64,000 nt of DNA from Erigeron canadensis (lineage: Eukaryota; Streptophyta; Magnoliopsida; Asterales; Asteraceae), in assembly GCF_010389155.1 (NCBI RefSeq), contig NC_057769.1:2976001-3040000 (forward strand), written 5' to 3'. Below, piece by piece: positions 46,701 to 59,613 of this stretch. The notes below the pieces were generated by a model. That model made no database searches. It was not told the DNA's origin and worked only from the letters and a program-made list of their open reading frames with translations. Both the position numbers and the translations under genes were made by a program. The stretch's first letter is position 1. Each line of letters opens with the position of its first letter.

Positions 46701-46872
46701 GAAAAAGAAGAACATGCTATAGTTATTATGAATAAAAAATTTGATATATTCAATAGATATATTTTGATCATTATTAGATACATATGTACAAGGAAAACAA
46801 AACTAATTCTCTTCTTTAATAAAGGAAATGTTTAATACTAATTCCACTCGGTTACATATAAATTTAATGTCA

Positions 46873-47205
46873 TCCTTGAGCATTAACTCAATAGTTAAAA
46901 TACCATCCTTTTATTCATGAAGTCTTGAGTTCAAGTTTTGGGGAGCACATAAAGAAGTTTATTTATGAGGGTTTGACTTGGGTATACCCATGTCAAGTCC
47001 GAGGGGGCAGAGTTTACTCCTATTGATCGTAGTGCCTTAGAGCGGATTAGTAGGGTTTTTCCCCATCGGGTATTTGAAATAGACATTTCTACTTCGAGAG
47101 AGCTCTTTAGCGCGGACCCGGTTAAAACAACGTATGCTAGACCTTCCGCTGTCGAATCGCGACAAGAAGTTTCCAACGAAATTCACTTTTAAAAAAAATA
47201 TATAA
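46873..47205 (+). mobile_element. tRNA-derived SINE (type B) with 13-bp target duplication
   Basis: Related to 44168-44446: shared TATTGATCGTAGTGCCTTAG-like block, CATCGGGTATTTGAAATAGA and GCGGACCCGGTTAAAACAAC. It has a degraded A box (TTAACTCAATAGTTAAAATA), a B box (GAGTTCAAGTTTTG) and an A-rich tail. AAATTTAATGTCA (46860-46872) and AAATTTAACGTCA (47206-47218) differ by one base, as expected for a retroposon target duplication. Confidence 0.8.
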
Positions 47206-47218
47206 AAATTTAACGTCA

Positions 47219-47585
47219 GCTTATGATTTTTTAAGGAACTTAAGGGAGATCATTTTTAGGGCCTTAATAACTCATCAACATATAAATCAAAATAAATTAA
47301 AACTTAAAAAAGAAAAATAGTAATGAATATGTTGATGTAAAAACGAATAACTACCATAAAAATTATATAACGGTACTTAGTTCAAAATACAAACAATATT
47401 AAGTATATATGCTATAAAAAATATTAAGGTCGGCATATAATAATTACTTAGTTCTATAATGCTGAGTCATTTCTTTATGAACTATGTATTTAAGGTCCTA
47501 TATTTTTAATGTATGCACTCTTTTTTCAAAAATAATTTTTGAAGTTTTTGAAATATCTGTATTTTTTTTGTTGGTATAGATTTTA
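47219..47585. other. AT-rich intergenic DNA
   Basis: Nothing recognised. Confidence 0.5.
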
Positions 47586-47791
47586 TGGATTAAGATTCAT
47601 TAAAGTTGAAATTAACTTTACTAATAAAGTTGATGATCTTGTCTTTTGAATAAAAGCAAGGGTTATTATTCAAAATTTGTATTCAAGATTTCAAATACAA
47701 TTGAATCTTAACTCTTAATTTTAATGTAAAAGTTAAAATGATTACAACTTTACCAATAAAGTTGAAAACAAATTCAGAGGATCTTAATCCA
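47586..47791. mobile_element. TIR MITE, TGGATTRAGA-type
   Basis: Inverted ends TGGATTAAGATTC and GGATCTTAATCCA. Each arm carries ACTTTACYAATAAAGTTGA-like palindromes. It is related to 63661-63849 and to a segment at 40491. The flanks GATTTTA and GATTTTG are nearly identical 7-mers. Confidence 0.65.
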
Positions 47792-47870
47792 GATTTTGTG
47801 CTACAACACGTACTTTCAAGGTAACTCTTTATATATATTGTACAGTTTTGTTACCCGAATGTAAACAATA

Positions 47871-48070
47871 AAAAAAAGGTAATTGGATGGGAACCCCTTG
47901 ATCACATGTACCATTTGGTACCCACTAATCTCCCAGCCAGGCTAGTGTTCAGGTGAATCTCAACCACTTAATAATCCTCTGATTATCTCAAATTTGTCTT
48001 TGGTAAAACTCGAATCTAAGTTCCCCTAGAAAGTGACGGCTGGTGATCACTGAACTATTACCCAATAGTT
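47871..48070 (-). mobile_element. SINE (type C) with perfect 17-bp target duplication
   Basis: CCCGAATGTAAACAATA flanks both sides (47854-47870, 48071-48087). On the minus strand the insert starts AACTATTGGGTAATAGTTCA, has A-box-like GTAATAGTTCAGTGATCACC and B-box-like AGATTCGAGTTTT, and ends in a short T run. Poly-T tails are known for some plant tRNA-derived SINEs. The unmutated duplication suggests a recent insertion. Confidence 0.75.
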
Positions 48071-48087
48071 CCCGAATGTAAACAATA

Positions 48088-49089
48088 TTTCTTTTATATA
48101 TATATATATATTTGTGCAAGACAAATGAATCATCCAGTTATGTCACGGTCTATATGATGCTCATCATTAATATTCTGTAAAAAGTCAATAAATAATGATT
48201 TTTTATATAAAGGGAAAAACTGTCATAAAAGCCGCCTGAAAGTTACTTTTAACGACTATTGGATGTACGCGAATGGTAAGCTTTCACTTTCTGAAGGGAA
48301 ACAAAGAGATACGTAGATTACGTAAATTGAAATCGATATTCCAAAAAGATATTGTCTTTTTATATATGAAATATATGTATGATAATTAACTTTCATTTAT
48401 TTTATAATAATACAAAATGAATATGGTCTTAATCAACTAAATAAGCTGACAAATTGAATTAGTCAAGCAAAGTATTGTTAAGCTAAGCCTGATAATTACA
48501 CTTTCAAAACGCCAAAAAAGAAACTTCTCCCAAACTTATATATTATGTTACAATTATATTTACAACCCATACATAAGCCCAACTAATTAACGTGTACAGC
48601 AAAATTGATAAAGACGTTCAACTATCTAAGAAGGCGAATTTTTATACCTTTACTCAATATACCGCGCGTCATCATTTTTGAATATTTTTCTAGCCACCTT
48701 CAAAATTATATCTAATAACATTCGCATATTTTTAAAGGGCAAACATGATGACTATTATATATATTAACTAACTACTATTTAAGATATCACAGGAAATAAA
48801 AAGCAAATAAGATTTTGTGACTTTTGTCTACGAGAAAGCAAGACATAAATGGCTTTGTTAACGTATAAAATTATTATAACGAAATGATCTTTCTTATAAT
48901 GTACTGTACATATATAGACTCTAGATAAGGACACATTTCCCCCAGATAAGGCCTACACATTTTTCAAATGATCAGTGACTTGATCAAGTCAAAATAAAAA
49001 TTAATACAACCTCTCATTTTAATACATGCATTGACAAATAAGTAATCTGCTAATTTTTAAATAAATTCAATAAGCTTTTTTCTATACTA
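48088..49089. other. AT-rich intergenic DNA
   Basis: No gene is recognised. Confidence 0.5.
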
Positions 49090-49402
49090 CTAGCACTGTA
49101 TCCGCGTGATGCGGCGGTGATCGTGACGGCGATAATGTGTTGGTGGAGGTGAGTGTTGTTGGTGAATGCGACGTCGAGTGCTGTAGATAATTCATATAAA
49201 AGTAATTGATTTAAAGGATTAATGGAGATATTTTAAAAAATAAAGGATTGATAGTGTAATATAATTATTAATGTTAAGATAATAGTGTATGTGAAAATAT
49301 TTTAAAGGGTTTATAGGTGAAAATATTACATAGAGGACATTTTAGACATTTCCCTCCATGTAACATTCAACATGGGGTATTTTCTTTAATGAATAGTATA
49401 GA
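49090..49402 (-). mobile_element. Helitron-like element with canonical CTAG end
   Basis: On the minus strand it starts TCTATACTATTCATTAAAGA and ends CCGCCGCATCACGCGGATAC then AGTGCTAG before T. The plus-strand sequence just left of it is TCTATACTA, the family's 5' word in the opposite orientation. Confidence 0.65.
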
Positions 49403-51056
49403 TAATTGTCGTCTTCCCGAATTAGTTTTATAATTCAAAACGATATAAATATAAAAAATAAAAACAAGCAAATGATATTTAAAATTCACAGCTAAGATAG
49501 TCATTTTCCTATAACTAGATTTAGATGTAACTGAAAATACACTTAAATTTCTTTCTAACTATCTACCTACTGATATAATAAAACATGATTAAATCGACAT
49601 ATGACGACACTTCTTTTTTCAATACGTCCTACATTTTGTAGAGCATCAATAATTAAAAATTTTATTTAATTAATATATAGGGATTTAAATAAATACAATT
49701 AAAACTCTTTTTTCATTGAATTAAACTCTCTTACGTCAAGATAGATATGGGCTCGAATCTCTCTTTTTTATCTTCTTCCTTCTTCTTTTTTGTCATGTTT
49801 TAAGTTTCACATGATAGAGGTTTTATGATTTTGTTCTACACTCTATAGTACATAATTGAAAAGATAAAAGAAAATGTAATCGGCCTTTTGCTCTTTAGTT
49901 TGGTATAGAATCTGGGTAAACTTATTATAATTATAGCCCATGGAGCAAATTTTAATGAGTTACGTTGATGGAACGTTTTTACTCTCTTCACTCTTGAGCA
50001 AAATAATGGAAACTTTAGTTAAACTAATAATTTACTGCTTGCATATAGTTGCATGTTAAAATTATCTTAATCAATGACATAATGTAATATTGTAATGGGT
50101 GTTGGATGTATTAATCGGATAAACACTTCAACATTTATGAAAAAGACGTATTACATCTGACATTTTAATGACATTTTATGGGTGAAAATTATAGAGAATA
50201 TATATTGCAAATATATTGAAATTTTGTTCCTTTTTTTTTGTGAAAAATAAACCCACGACTCAGGACTCAGGAGTCTTTTTAAAACGGGCATTGGGCCATT
50301 TTGGGCTTATGTAAATGCGTCATAGAGATATTGGGCTATTCTGATATTCATGTTGGTTGTATAAATTAGCCCAATACATAACATCATAAGTTCATTAACT
50401 AATGTAACTAGCGCGAGTGCACACAGCTAGAGCCCATAGTCGCTTAACGAACCACCGTGTTGGAATTATGTTCCGTGTTGATAATGTAATAAAGAGACTT
50501 ACTTTTACTTGGTGTAGTGGTTTCTTAATTAAAATTTAAAAATTAGAGTATAACTTTGTAAATTATTTTTTTTCAAAAGACAAATGTATTACTACTAAAT
50601 TACACCAAATAATCTTATATTATACCATTTTTAGGGATTGAATCTTGATCTCTACGACTCTACCACAAGACAAAAACCTTTACCAGTTGGCTATATAATA
50701 TCTAGACGGAGGGTAATATATTAAGTCCCTACTACTTAAATTTCAGAATATTAAGACATGATATATATGTTTTATAAAGAAAGTTATACTTGGGTCATTT
50801 TGAAATCTCTTGAAGAGTCATGAGTGAAGATTCTAAAGAGTTTAGTAGTAAGAACATAGCGGATGTGAATATGACTTTTTTTTTTTTTTTTTATATAATA
50901 TGATGATGTCGCAACTTATATGAATGGGGATAAACGATCAAAAGTGAATAGTTGATTGAGGAAAAAGTATGTCACCCTGAAAATTGCCAAACCTCAACAC
51001 ATGCATTCCGAAACCTAGGACACAAAGGTACAACATGATTCAAGATAAATACTGTA
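49403..51056. other. AT-rich intergenic DNA
   Basis: No gene is recognised. Confidence 0.5.
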
Positions 51057-51064
51057 CTCTCAAG

Positions 51065-51260
51065 CAGGGCGGTACTAGGGGGGGGGGGGGGGGGGGGGAA
51101 GGGGGTCCAATGCTCCCCTCCAAATTTAAATTTTGTCATGTATTTTTAAATTTTTCATAAATTTTTTAAAAAATTCTATAGGTTTTTAACATTTTGCCCC
51201 CTTTTAAATTTATTTTTCTAAGTTTGCCCCTTTTAGAATTTTTTCCTGATACCGCCTCTC
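51065..51260. mobile_element. hAT MITE with perfect 8-bp target duplication and G21 tract
   Basis: CTCTCAAG flanks both sides (51057-51064, 51261-51268). The left end CAGGGCGGTACTAGGGG and right end GATACCGCCTCTC are inverted repeats. The interior matches 41408-41593. Positions 51078-51098 are 21 consecutive G. Confidence 0.9.
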
Positions 51261-51268
51261 CTCTCAAG

Positions 51269-52602
51269 TTACTCTAATTACTATAGGAAGTTACAACTTA
51301 GCTATCACCTTTATTAAGTGAATTTACTTTTATTGTGTTATAATTAAAGAAAGATGAAAAAGATAAAGTAGATGGACGGCGACATAAACAATAATAACCA
51401 GAAAATTTCGATACATAAGATATCTATTGCATCCTTACATGTTTAGAGCCATCTATTACGCAAAAAATTATTTTATTAAAAAGAAAAATGTATTTAAAGT
51501 TAGCTTAAGTTATATAAAACTTCGGTCATATATGAAATATCCCTTATTATTTTAAGAACAAAAGTCATGCAGCATTTCCCCACATGTTTTGCAAATATGA
51601 AATTAACCCATTTAATGAAAACTCTTGCTTTTCGGATAATGTAAGTTATGGATTCACCGTTAAAAATAAACCAAGATGAATAATATCATTGTAACCATTT
51701 TTAGCTTCTCTTTTCTTTTCTATATGGCATTTATCACAAAGAATACGAAAAGAAATCAAATTAAAATGAGAGAAAAATTTATACACTTGCGGAAGTTACG
51801 GGCCTAAAGTGTGAAGGTACTTGCCTACTAAATAGATTAATTATTTAGTTATAAGTAATTTTATCATTGTTTAATATGGCCACTAATCAGCCCAAGACCC
51901 ACCCACAGCTTTAAACGCGTGATTAAACAATAATTACTCTGCTCTTCCCCACACCCAACATCTAATTATTTACCACTGGATAAACCTTTTGGGCCCACCA
52001 GCCCAGTACCTACACACCCAACCCGGTAAAACTGAAGTGCCACGTTTTATATGCTTCTATCTCAAGGAATGAGTTAATCATAAATCAGGGAATGCTTTAA
52101 GTTGGGGTTAGAATTTTATAAACATTGCTTGTTCGACTGAAATCAAAGTTTCTCGTCATAATTGACCACGGGAAAAAAAAAACATAGGCGAATTAGGTAT
52201 ATATGATTGATGAACATTTTCTCGTATTTAAAACATATTTCTTACTTTTCTTTTTCGATAAATTTGGGCTTAGCCTCTTTATATACCCAGCTTCAAATTT
52301 AAAAGAAAACCATTCTTAAAAGAACCCACTCTCAACATTTTTGAAAGTATTTTTCTCATACTAAGATTTAAACTCAAAACTCAAGACTTTTAAGTCTCGG
52401 CTAATATTATATTTCTACTTTAAAAGATGCAATAATAGTAATCAATTAAGAGCATAATATGTAAACAATTGTATGGCAAACAAAAATATTATGGTCAATA
52501 ATCAAAATGGAGTGGAGAGGTTATAATAATATTAGAGATTTTTTGTTACAGATTGATATAGTTTTATACAAACCAAATTTTGGTTAATTAGCTTATTATA
52601 TA
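51269..52602. other. AT-rich intergenic DNA
   Basis: No gene or bounded repeat recognised. Confidence 0.5.
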
Positions 52603-52870
52603 CGAGTATGGTACCTGCGCAATGCGACGGTGTTAGCGGGGACGGCGGTTTTGTGTTGTCGGTGATGGTATTATTGGTGGTGGTGGCGGTGTCAAATGGT
52701 GTAGGATTGTAGGTTGATGTAAAGGTGATAGTGAAAATATTTTAGAAGATAATGGTTAAAGTGTAAATTAATTCATTAAAAACATAAAATGTCCAAGGGC
52801 ACTTTCGGTATTTCAAATATAGAACTTCCTAAAAATAAAAATAGGCTTTTGCTTTATTAAATAGTAAAGA
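52603..52870 (-). mobile_element. Helitron-like element
   Basis: On the minus strand it starts TCTTTACTATTTAATAAAGC and ends CCGTCGCATTGCGCAGGTAC then CATACTCG before T. It is close to the copy at 7402-7647. Confidence 0.65.
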
Positions 52871-54057
52871 TAATAAGCTAGGGTCATGTTATGTTTGTGT
52901 TGCAAATAAATGTGAACAAAATTCTAGTCTGATTAAAGAGCTTGGATCAGACAATCGATACCTCAACAATTAGTTATGTTTCAGGATTTCTTGCTTGACG
53001 AAAGAGAGTTGGATCTGATAGTATTTGAGGTGATTCATCAATTAAAAAGTTTTAAGTTCTAGTCTTATTATGAAAAAATTGTAAATACATACAAATGTCA
53101 AGATCATTAGCGAATTTCCTCAAGGTGTAACTGTTGCAAGTTTTCCTTCATTTCACATCCCATTGTAACTTAAAATTGTTGGCTAGTGGATTTGAAGCCC
53201 GTAAGTTCTAAGTTCTATATATAGAACTTATATATATATAATCATTTGATCATGTTTAACTTCATTCAAATTTTGAATCATAGTACTGGAGTTAGTATCT
53301 TCCATTTACATACAATTCATGTACTTTAATAGATGTATCTCGCAATCCTCCTTCAGGCCCGGATATCAGAGAATGCAACCCATTTAGACTTTAGCTGAGT
53401 AGGGTCACTTCTTGTTTTAGGCCAAAAATCGAAAACTCAATAGTACATGCTACATAACTACATATACATCAAAGGTTCTATTTTCCAAAAAATTGACTTT
53501 GGTTGTATTATTTTTATTTCAACGACTTTCTGTAATTCGACGCTACAAAATCATGTATACGGAGGTATATAGTTGGTTGGTACGCACGGTGGTTTGAACA
53601 TCATTACATTTCATATCTAATAACAATATTTTCCTAATTTAAAATATAAATGTTAAACAGCACATTCAGAAACAAAACAATTAATTTACAAATGTAGCCT
53701 TTAGGATGATTTAATAGAACTTCAATAACATTTGGATGTGTGACACAAGTACAATATATAATGATTGATAGAATCGGGGTCCCAAGTCATATATATATAT
53801 CGATATTCATATTATCCAAAAATCAAAGAGGTCGTTAAAGGTTTGGAATTGGAAGCCATAGTCAACGTTCTCCAACATGCCAACAAAGACTACCATAGAT
53901 CAAAAAGCAATATAAGTAATTATTACGATGCAACAACTTTTTTAAAGCAAGTCTCTTCTGTTTTATACTTTTATTTAATAGTGTCCAATACCCATTAGAT
54001 AAAGATGTATGAAAAATCCTATGTTGATCTATCCAACCGGGTACAAAGTTGCGGCTT
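52871..54057. other. Intergenic DNA with one protein-like stretch
   Basis: A plus-strand frame ending at 53998 contains KIKEVVKGLELEAIVNVLQH and then ANKDYHRSKSNISNYYD. That looks protein-like but is not assigned, and it lacks clear splice context. The remainder is AT-rich. Confidence 0.35.
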
Positions 54058-54074
54058 AACTAGAGTAGACTAGA

Positions 54075-54285
54075 TATTTCACGATTATTTCATGATATTA
54101 TGGCTCTTGGATATCTATGCTTCAAGTGTAGAGGAAGAAATCATTCCTCCTTGGGGGATGATTGGTTTAAATTTATTGTGTAATTGATATGTAATCCACT
54201 AATACTCATATTGTAAAGTTGTGATAATGCTCCTTGCAAGTTTGCAAAAAATGATGTTAATAAAATTTATTTTTTCTAAAAAAAA
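54075..54285 (+). mobile_element. 5'-truncated poly(A) retroposon
   Basis: AACTAGAGTAGACTAGA (54058-54074) and AACTAGAGCAAACTAGA (54286-54302) form an imperfect 17-bp target duplication (15 of 17). The insert has an AATAAA signal near its end and then an A run, so it was copied from a polyadenylated RNA. It could be a truncated LINE or a processed gene fragment; no coding is recognised. Confidence 0.6.
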
Positions 54286-54302
54286 AACTAGAGCAAACTA
54301 GA

Positions 54303-56279
54303 AAAACTAATATATTAATTTTTATTTTATTTTTGAAAGTCACTATAATTATTGAGAAATTCTATAATGATAAAACTCATATGGACCAATTGAATAAGGA
54401 GAGAATGGGAAAAAAAATATTGTATTGGTTTTGATTGGTCTATATTGAGTTTGTAAATTTTATTAGTATATATTTGTTTGTCAATGTATAATTTCTCATA
54501 ATAATTATACTTAAAAGATAATGAAATTACACAAATCTTCGGGCTACTTCAAAACTAAATTGTAAATTATAAACTTGTGAATTCAATAAGTCACTAACGT
54601 TTTAGGGGTGTTTAGTATTGTGTTTATAAAACTTTGAGTTTTCAAAATTATGTTTTCATAACAGATAATCACTTTTTTCATACAGATCTTTTTTAGATTG
54701 TTTGTATTTTACAAACATAATAATTAAATAATGATTTTTTTTTTTAGTTTTGGTTTGTTTGGAGTAAGAAAAATAAAAAGAAATGTGACAGGGAATATGG
54801 AAGTTGTATTACAAATACGATACGATGTGAAGGGATATATGCGCACCTGACCTATTACATTCACGATATATCCTATGCATATTAATTTTCCATAAGCACT
54901 AAAACCATAAGGTAGCTTGTTTGAACTCTTGAAATATCATCTAATATCATCTAAGATATTTTAAGAGTAGTAGTTTTGAAAAAAATCAAACAAGCCCTAC
55001 ATGATAAGAATATAATATCTTTACCATGATACTATTAACGAAAATTATCATTGGGGAAAAGATTTCACCTTTACATGTCAACATTTAGGATTATTTAGAC
55101 ATCACAACTTTAATTTTTTCCAAAGCGTCATCATTACTACCACAACCTTAGGTGCTGGTTTTCTTTCTTCATCTTCTTCTTTATAATCCTACTCAATAAT
55201 TTTCGGTCGACTTCATTAGCTAACGGGGATATTATAACTGGATAAAAAAAGCATTTTAAGTTTGACAATAAAAATACATACTTAGTTAGATACAAAATAC
55301 ATTAGGACAATAGGAAATATTCAACTGATACTCTATGATCGAGTTCCATATCTAACTTTACACATTAGAATAATTAAGAATCTAGTTATTTGATTATTTT
55401 TTAGATTGTTCACCGATAAATAACGGTTAATCAATTTAATAATTTAGTAAATGGGTAAAAAAGACAATTGACTCGGATGCATGTAGCCTAATTGGGATTA
55501 ATCGTGACAATTCTCGAACCAGATTACAATAACTTGGTCTCCTTGAACTGGTGACATGATAGTACTACAATAACTTATAACCAAATTTTAATTTTGCAAA
55601 AAAACTTTCGAAACATCTTAATGGACCAAATTGTTATTGTTTAAACCTATTCGTGTTTTAATCTATTTTTTTCATCTACTCTTCCAAACGACCCATGTCA
55701 CTACACATATATAATTAGCATCTATTAATATTAATACATACATACATACATACATACAAATGTACAAAATTTTCCTCATTTTGGCCACGTCTAAATGTGA
55801 TGAACATGGGCGTGTCTGAACTGCAACTAAAAAGCAAAATTGGAAGGGACATACTTTGCTAAAAAGCCAGAAATCCCGTGAATATTATTTGATTGCAAAC
55901 AAACAAGTTAATATTTATACTAATTGTTACGAGTGTAAATTGTAATTAACTAATTAATAATAATTTTGAGTACTTGAAATAATAATATCACGTGATTAGG
56001 AAGGTCTGCATATATACGATTGATTGAATGCTTCACCAATTTAATTAATCTCAATTTTATTTTAATCAGTACTCCTGTAAATATTTGCACACATTTTGGC
56101 TTTTCTTTTGTCAATTTCACTCATACAGTCATACCATTCAATTTTGGAACTTAATTTTTTTTTTTAAAGATCCAAGCAACAATTTTCAAACATTAATGTA
56201 CCTAAGATTATGGGTTCGAATCTCACATAAAAATTTTCTCATATTTAATGAGTTTCTTTCTGAATTAGTATTTTTTTTA
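54303..56279. other. AT-rich intergenic DNA
   Basis: No gene is recognised. A (CATA)n microsatellite lies at 55735-55758. Confidence 0.5.
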
Positions 56280-56453
56280 GGGTTTTGTTAGTGACAGCCC
56301 TTAGGGTTGTCAGTAAAAACTAATTGGGTGCATTAAAATTTGTACGTTGCTGTTAGAAAAATCAGGGGACGGTTTTTAATATATAATATACAAGTTTTTA
56401 AGCATGTAATATGTTGTTAGTGACAGTCCTTAGGGCTGTCATTATCATTTTCC
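56280..56453. mobile_element. MITE with AAGGGYTGTCA terminal palindrome, copy 2
   Basis: Left end GGGTTTTGTTAGTGACAGCC, right end GGGCTGTCATTATCATTTTC. It matches 1651-1824 in the opposite orientation. T-rich flanks make the target duplication unreadable. Confidence 0.7.
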
Positions 56454-57171
56454 TTTTTTTTTTAACAATGAGTTAGCAGTTAGCATTCAAGATATCATCC
56501 AATTTGACAGTATGCGGAGCTCGAATCACGCATGCCTGAGTTGAAACTCAGGACTATCAAAAACCTCCCCTAATAATTAACACTTACAAATGTAGTATAT
56601 ATATATATATTATTACCTAATAAGGATATGATCTGGTGTAGCACGATGATGTTCTAGTGGCCCATCAGTGATTCTGCTATTTAAAAAAATCTATTACTTC
56701 TGAATTGCCAAATTTAGAAGTGAATTTAATCCAACAAACATGTCAAATCATTTTAAATTTGACTCTAAACCCTATAAAGTGCACGTATATTTTGAAGCTT
56801 TTTCTTGTTTGTTGATGCAGCTATTTGTTCTTTTGTATTAAACTGATGAACAACAAATTGTTGTTTATGAAACACAACGTGGTTGTCGGTCTTAAATTCT
56901 GCTAATTTTTTTGTCTTGTATTTTAAGTTAACAGTTTGGTAATAATAATAATAATAACAGTTTTTTGTCTTGTAAATCTTTTTAAATTTTTTTGTCATTC
57001 AAAGTTTACATAAGATGGATACGAGTTGCGAGTTTCACCATACCAAACTAAAAAACCGATAGTACTTATGAAGATGATGAATTAAAAAATATATACGTAC
57101 GTGTGTGAATTATTGTATATTGTAGTAATAAACCGTAATATGTTATACTAAACGTGGTAGGGTAACATTCC
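56454..57171. other. AT-rich intergenic DNA
   Basis: No gene is recognised. A minus-strand frame at 56765-56998 is a low-complexity Lys/Tyr read. Confidence 0.5.
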
Positions 57172-57528
57172 GGTAAGAATACTCTTAATTTAAGACTGAT
57201 AAGAACACTTAAAAACATAATTTTGATGCATTAAAAGTCCATAAAACTAATATAATGCATAACTAATTATCATTATTTAAGTGTTTAACAACACAATCAA
57301 AAAAATCACGTTTTTTGCTGCATGCATCATTTTGATGAATATGCATCCAAGATGGATGCACAAAACAAAAAACAAGATTTTTTCGATTTTGAGAGACCAA
57401 TGTGTTGTTAAACACTTAAATAATAATAATTAGTTATCTATTATGTTAGTTTTATAGACTTTTAATGCATCAAAATGTAGTTTTTAAGTGTTCTCGCCGT
57501 GTTCTTATTTTAAGATTGTTCTTATATT
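57172..57528. mobile_element. Large fold-back MITE, intact copy
   Basis: Arms of about 120-130 bp are near-perfect reverse complements. The left arm has TTTTGATGCATTAAAAGTCC and ATTATTTAAGTGTTTAACAA; the right arm has GACTTTTAATGCATCAAAAT and TTGTTAAACACTTAAATAAT. The centre is itself palindromic (GATGCATCCA words). A second, interrupted copy is at 63464-63943. Confidence 0.8.
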
Positions 57529-59495
57529 ATTGTCCTAATACATGGTATATATATACATCTAGGTATATGCTTTATTTGAACGACATTGTCTTTAATTATG
57601 ATGTGATGAAAAATGACCCACTTCAAAAGTATCGCATACGGTATATGTCCATTGTATCAAAAAGAAAGTAAAAATTATGTAAAAAAAAATAAGACTCGTG
57701 ATCGTATCTCTTTCATTGAAGGAATATATATCAGGTAAAAGGTGATTTTGGAAAAAACTGACTGCTCTTTGCCTCTTTGGTATTATTTTGTTACCTGCCA
57801 ATCTCACTTGCAAGAGATGGATGCCTATAAATTAAATCGCCTAACCACAATATATACCCGAACAAGACCGGTGATCATTTGATCAATCCAATTGGTATAT
57901 GATCAATTGGTTTTACTACAATACAATTGATGTGTCTATATTTAGCTTGACTCAAATTACTTTCTCCTTTTTTTTATAATATATAATATCAAATATGAGA
58001 TTAATTATCTTTTTCAATATATTACCGTTCAGAAAAAATATATTATCTTTTTCAATATAGTTAGTCATAAAGCAAGATAAAGAAACGGAAGCACATGCAA
58101 GAAAGTTTGTATGAATCTGTAATTACCATAGAAGTTGCCTCATTGATTCACAATTAAAGCTAAGTAAACGTATAGCCTTTTTGTGGTGAAGGGGTAATCA
58201 ATGATATTGCAATTATGATCACATAAAGCCTTAAGCTTTGGGAGAATGGTCTCAAATGTGGATGGTGGCAACCAAAGCTAATCTTCTCAAAAGACTATAA
58301 ACCAATAATTTACTACCTTCTAGACCTAGAAAGGCCACTCGATTCTTGCTAAAGTATCGTTACCTTGATTTATCTTTAGACAAATGCTAAATCATGAACA
58401 ATTTACAAATGACATGTTTACATACATATTTTTAACAAACAAAACATATGTTTAATTTGTAAACATGTATTTGCTAAACTATTTGTTGAACATATGTAAA
58501 ACCTTTTGTTGGTCGTTAAAAAAATTAAAAACATATGTCTAACCAATGAAATAAAGTCTATGTTTTCTTTTTCTTCCCTTTTCTATGTAATACATTTATT
58601 TGTAATTTATTTGTAAGACAAACATTCTTCTTGTATTTAATATTACTTAATAAATATATATCTTCTTTTTTTTTTTTTCTATTTGCCTAGACACTTATAG
58701 TAACCTTGATCTAGCTTAGTAACTTAGCATATGGAAGCAACACGTACAAAACTCTGATTATCACGGAGATCAAAACAAGTCAACCATCTTAAGGACCACC
58801 GCAAACAACATTCAATAGTAACTTCCAACCATAAGTCCCCCAAAAAATCCTAGTCGTTATGGAAAGCTAGATCTCGATAGCATGCATATGGCCGCGTAAT
58901 CCATATATGCAAATCAATCCTTATACGAATGGGAAGGAAAAACCCAAATTTAATCAAGAATTGAAATTAGTGATGCTCGTTTTTTTTTACTCATTAAGTG
59001 TATTAAGTGACTCAATATATAAATAATTTATTTATGCATTGAGTAAAAGATAGGTAATTAACGATTATTTGTGTTTATTATTAATTCTATTAAGTGAAAA
59101 AAGAATGGGGCATTTAAAGCACGTAGGGGATGGTTTATGGGGTATAAGACGGTTAAAACTTAGAAGGATGAGAGTTGAAAATTATGTTACCAACCACTTT
59201 TTAGTAATAGTTTGAAGAAATATATATTGGTACAACTTAACCCAATTAAACTAAATTCAATTTGATCCACTTTCACAATCCATTAAAATTCAAACAATTT
59301 TGTGTTGAATTGTTGTTGAAATGGATAAACAATCATGAAACACGTAGTCCAAAAATAAACATATTGCCTTTTATTTCCTTTCCTTTTGGCTTTGTTTTTC
59401 GGACCATGAAAATATATCATCACATCTAGTCTTGAGGTGTCCATCTATCATCTCCTATTACTATTTACACCACCTTTTTCTACATTCTTTTTAGT
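57529..59495. other. Intergenic DNA upstream of the NaKR-like gene
   Basis: No gene or bounded element recognised. The last few hundred bases are probably promoter. Confidence 0.45.
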
Positions 59496-59502
59496 TATAT
59501 AA
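59496..59502 (+). promoter_or_regulatory. Candidate TATA box of the NaKR-like gene
   Basis: TATATAA about 110 bp before the ATG. The following C/A-rich leader (CACATCAACCACACTCTACA) is typical of plant 5' untranslated regions. Confidence 0.45.
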
Positions 59503-59613
59503 TCCTTTCCATTTTTCAAAATTCCATCTCACACTTTATAACCACATCAACCACACTCTACATTCTCACACAAAAAACCATACTTCCAAAAAAAAAAAAA
59601 AAACACCAACAAT

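Noticed and set aside
44207..47176. Minus-strand frames through the two type B SINEs (44207-44404, 46931-47176)
   Set aside because: They read across the retroposon body in antisense; similarity between them reflects the shared SINE, not a gene family.
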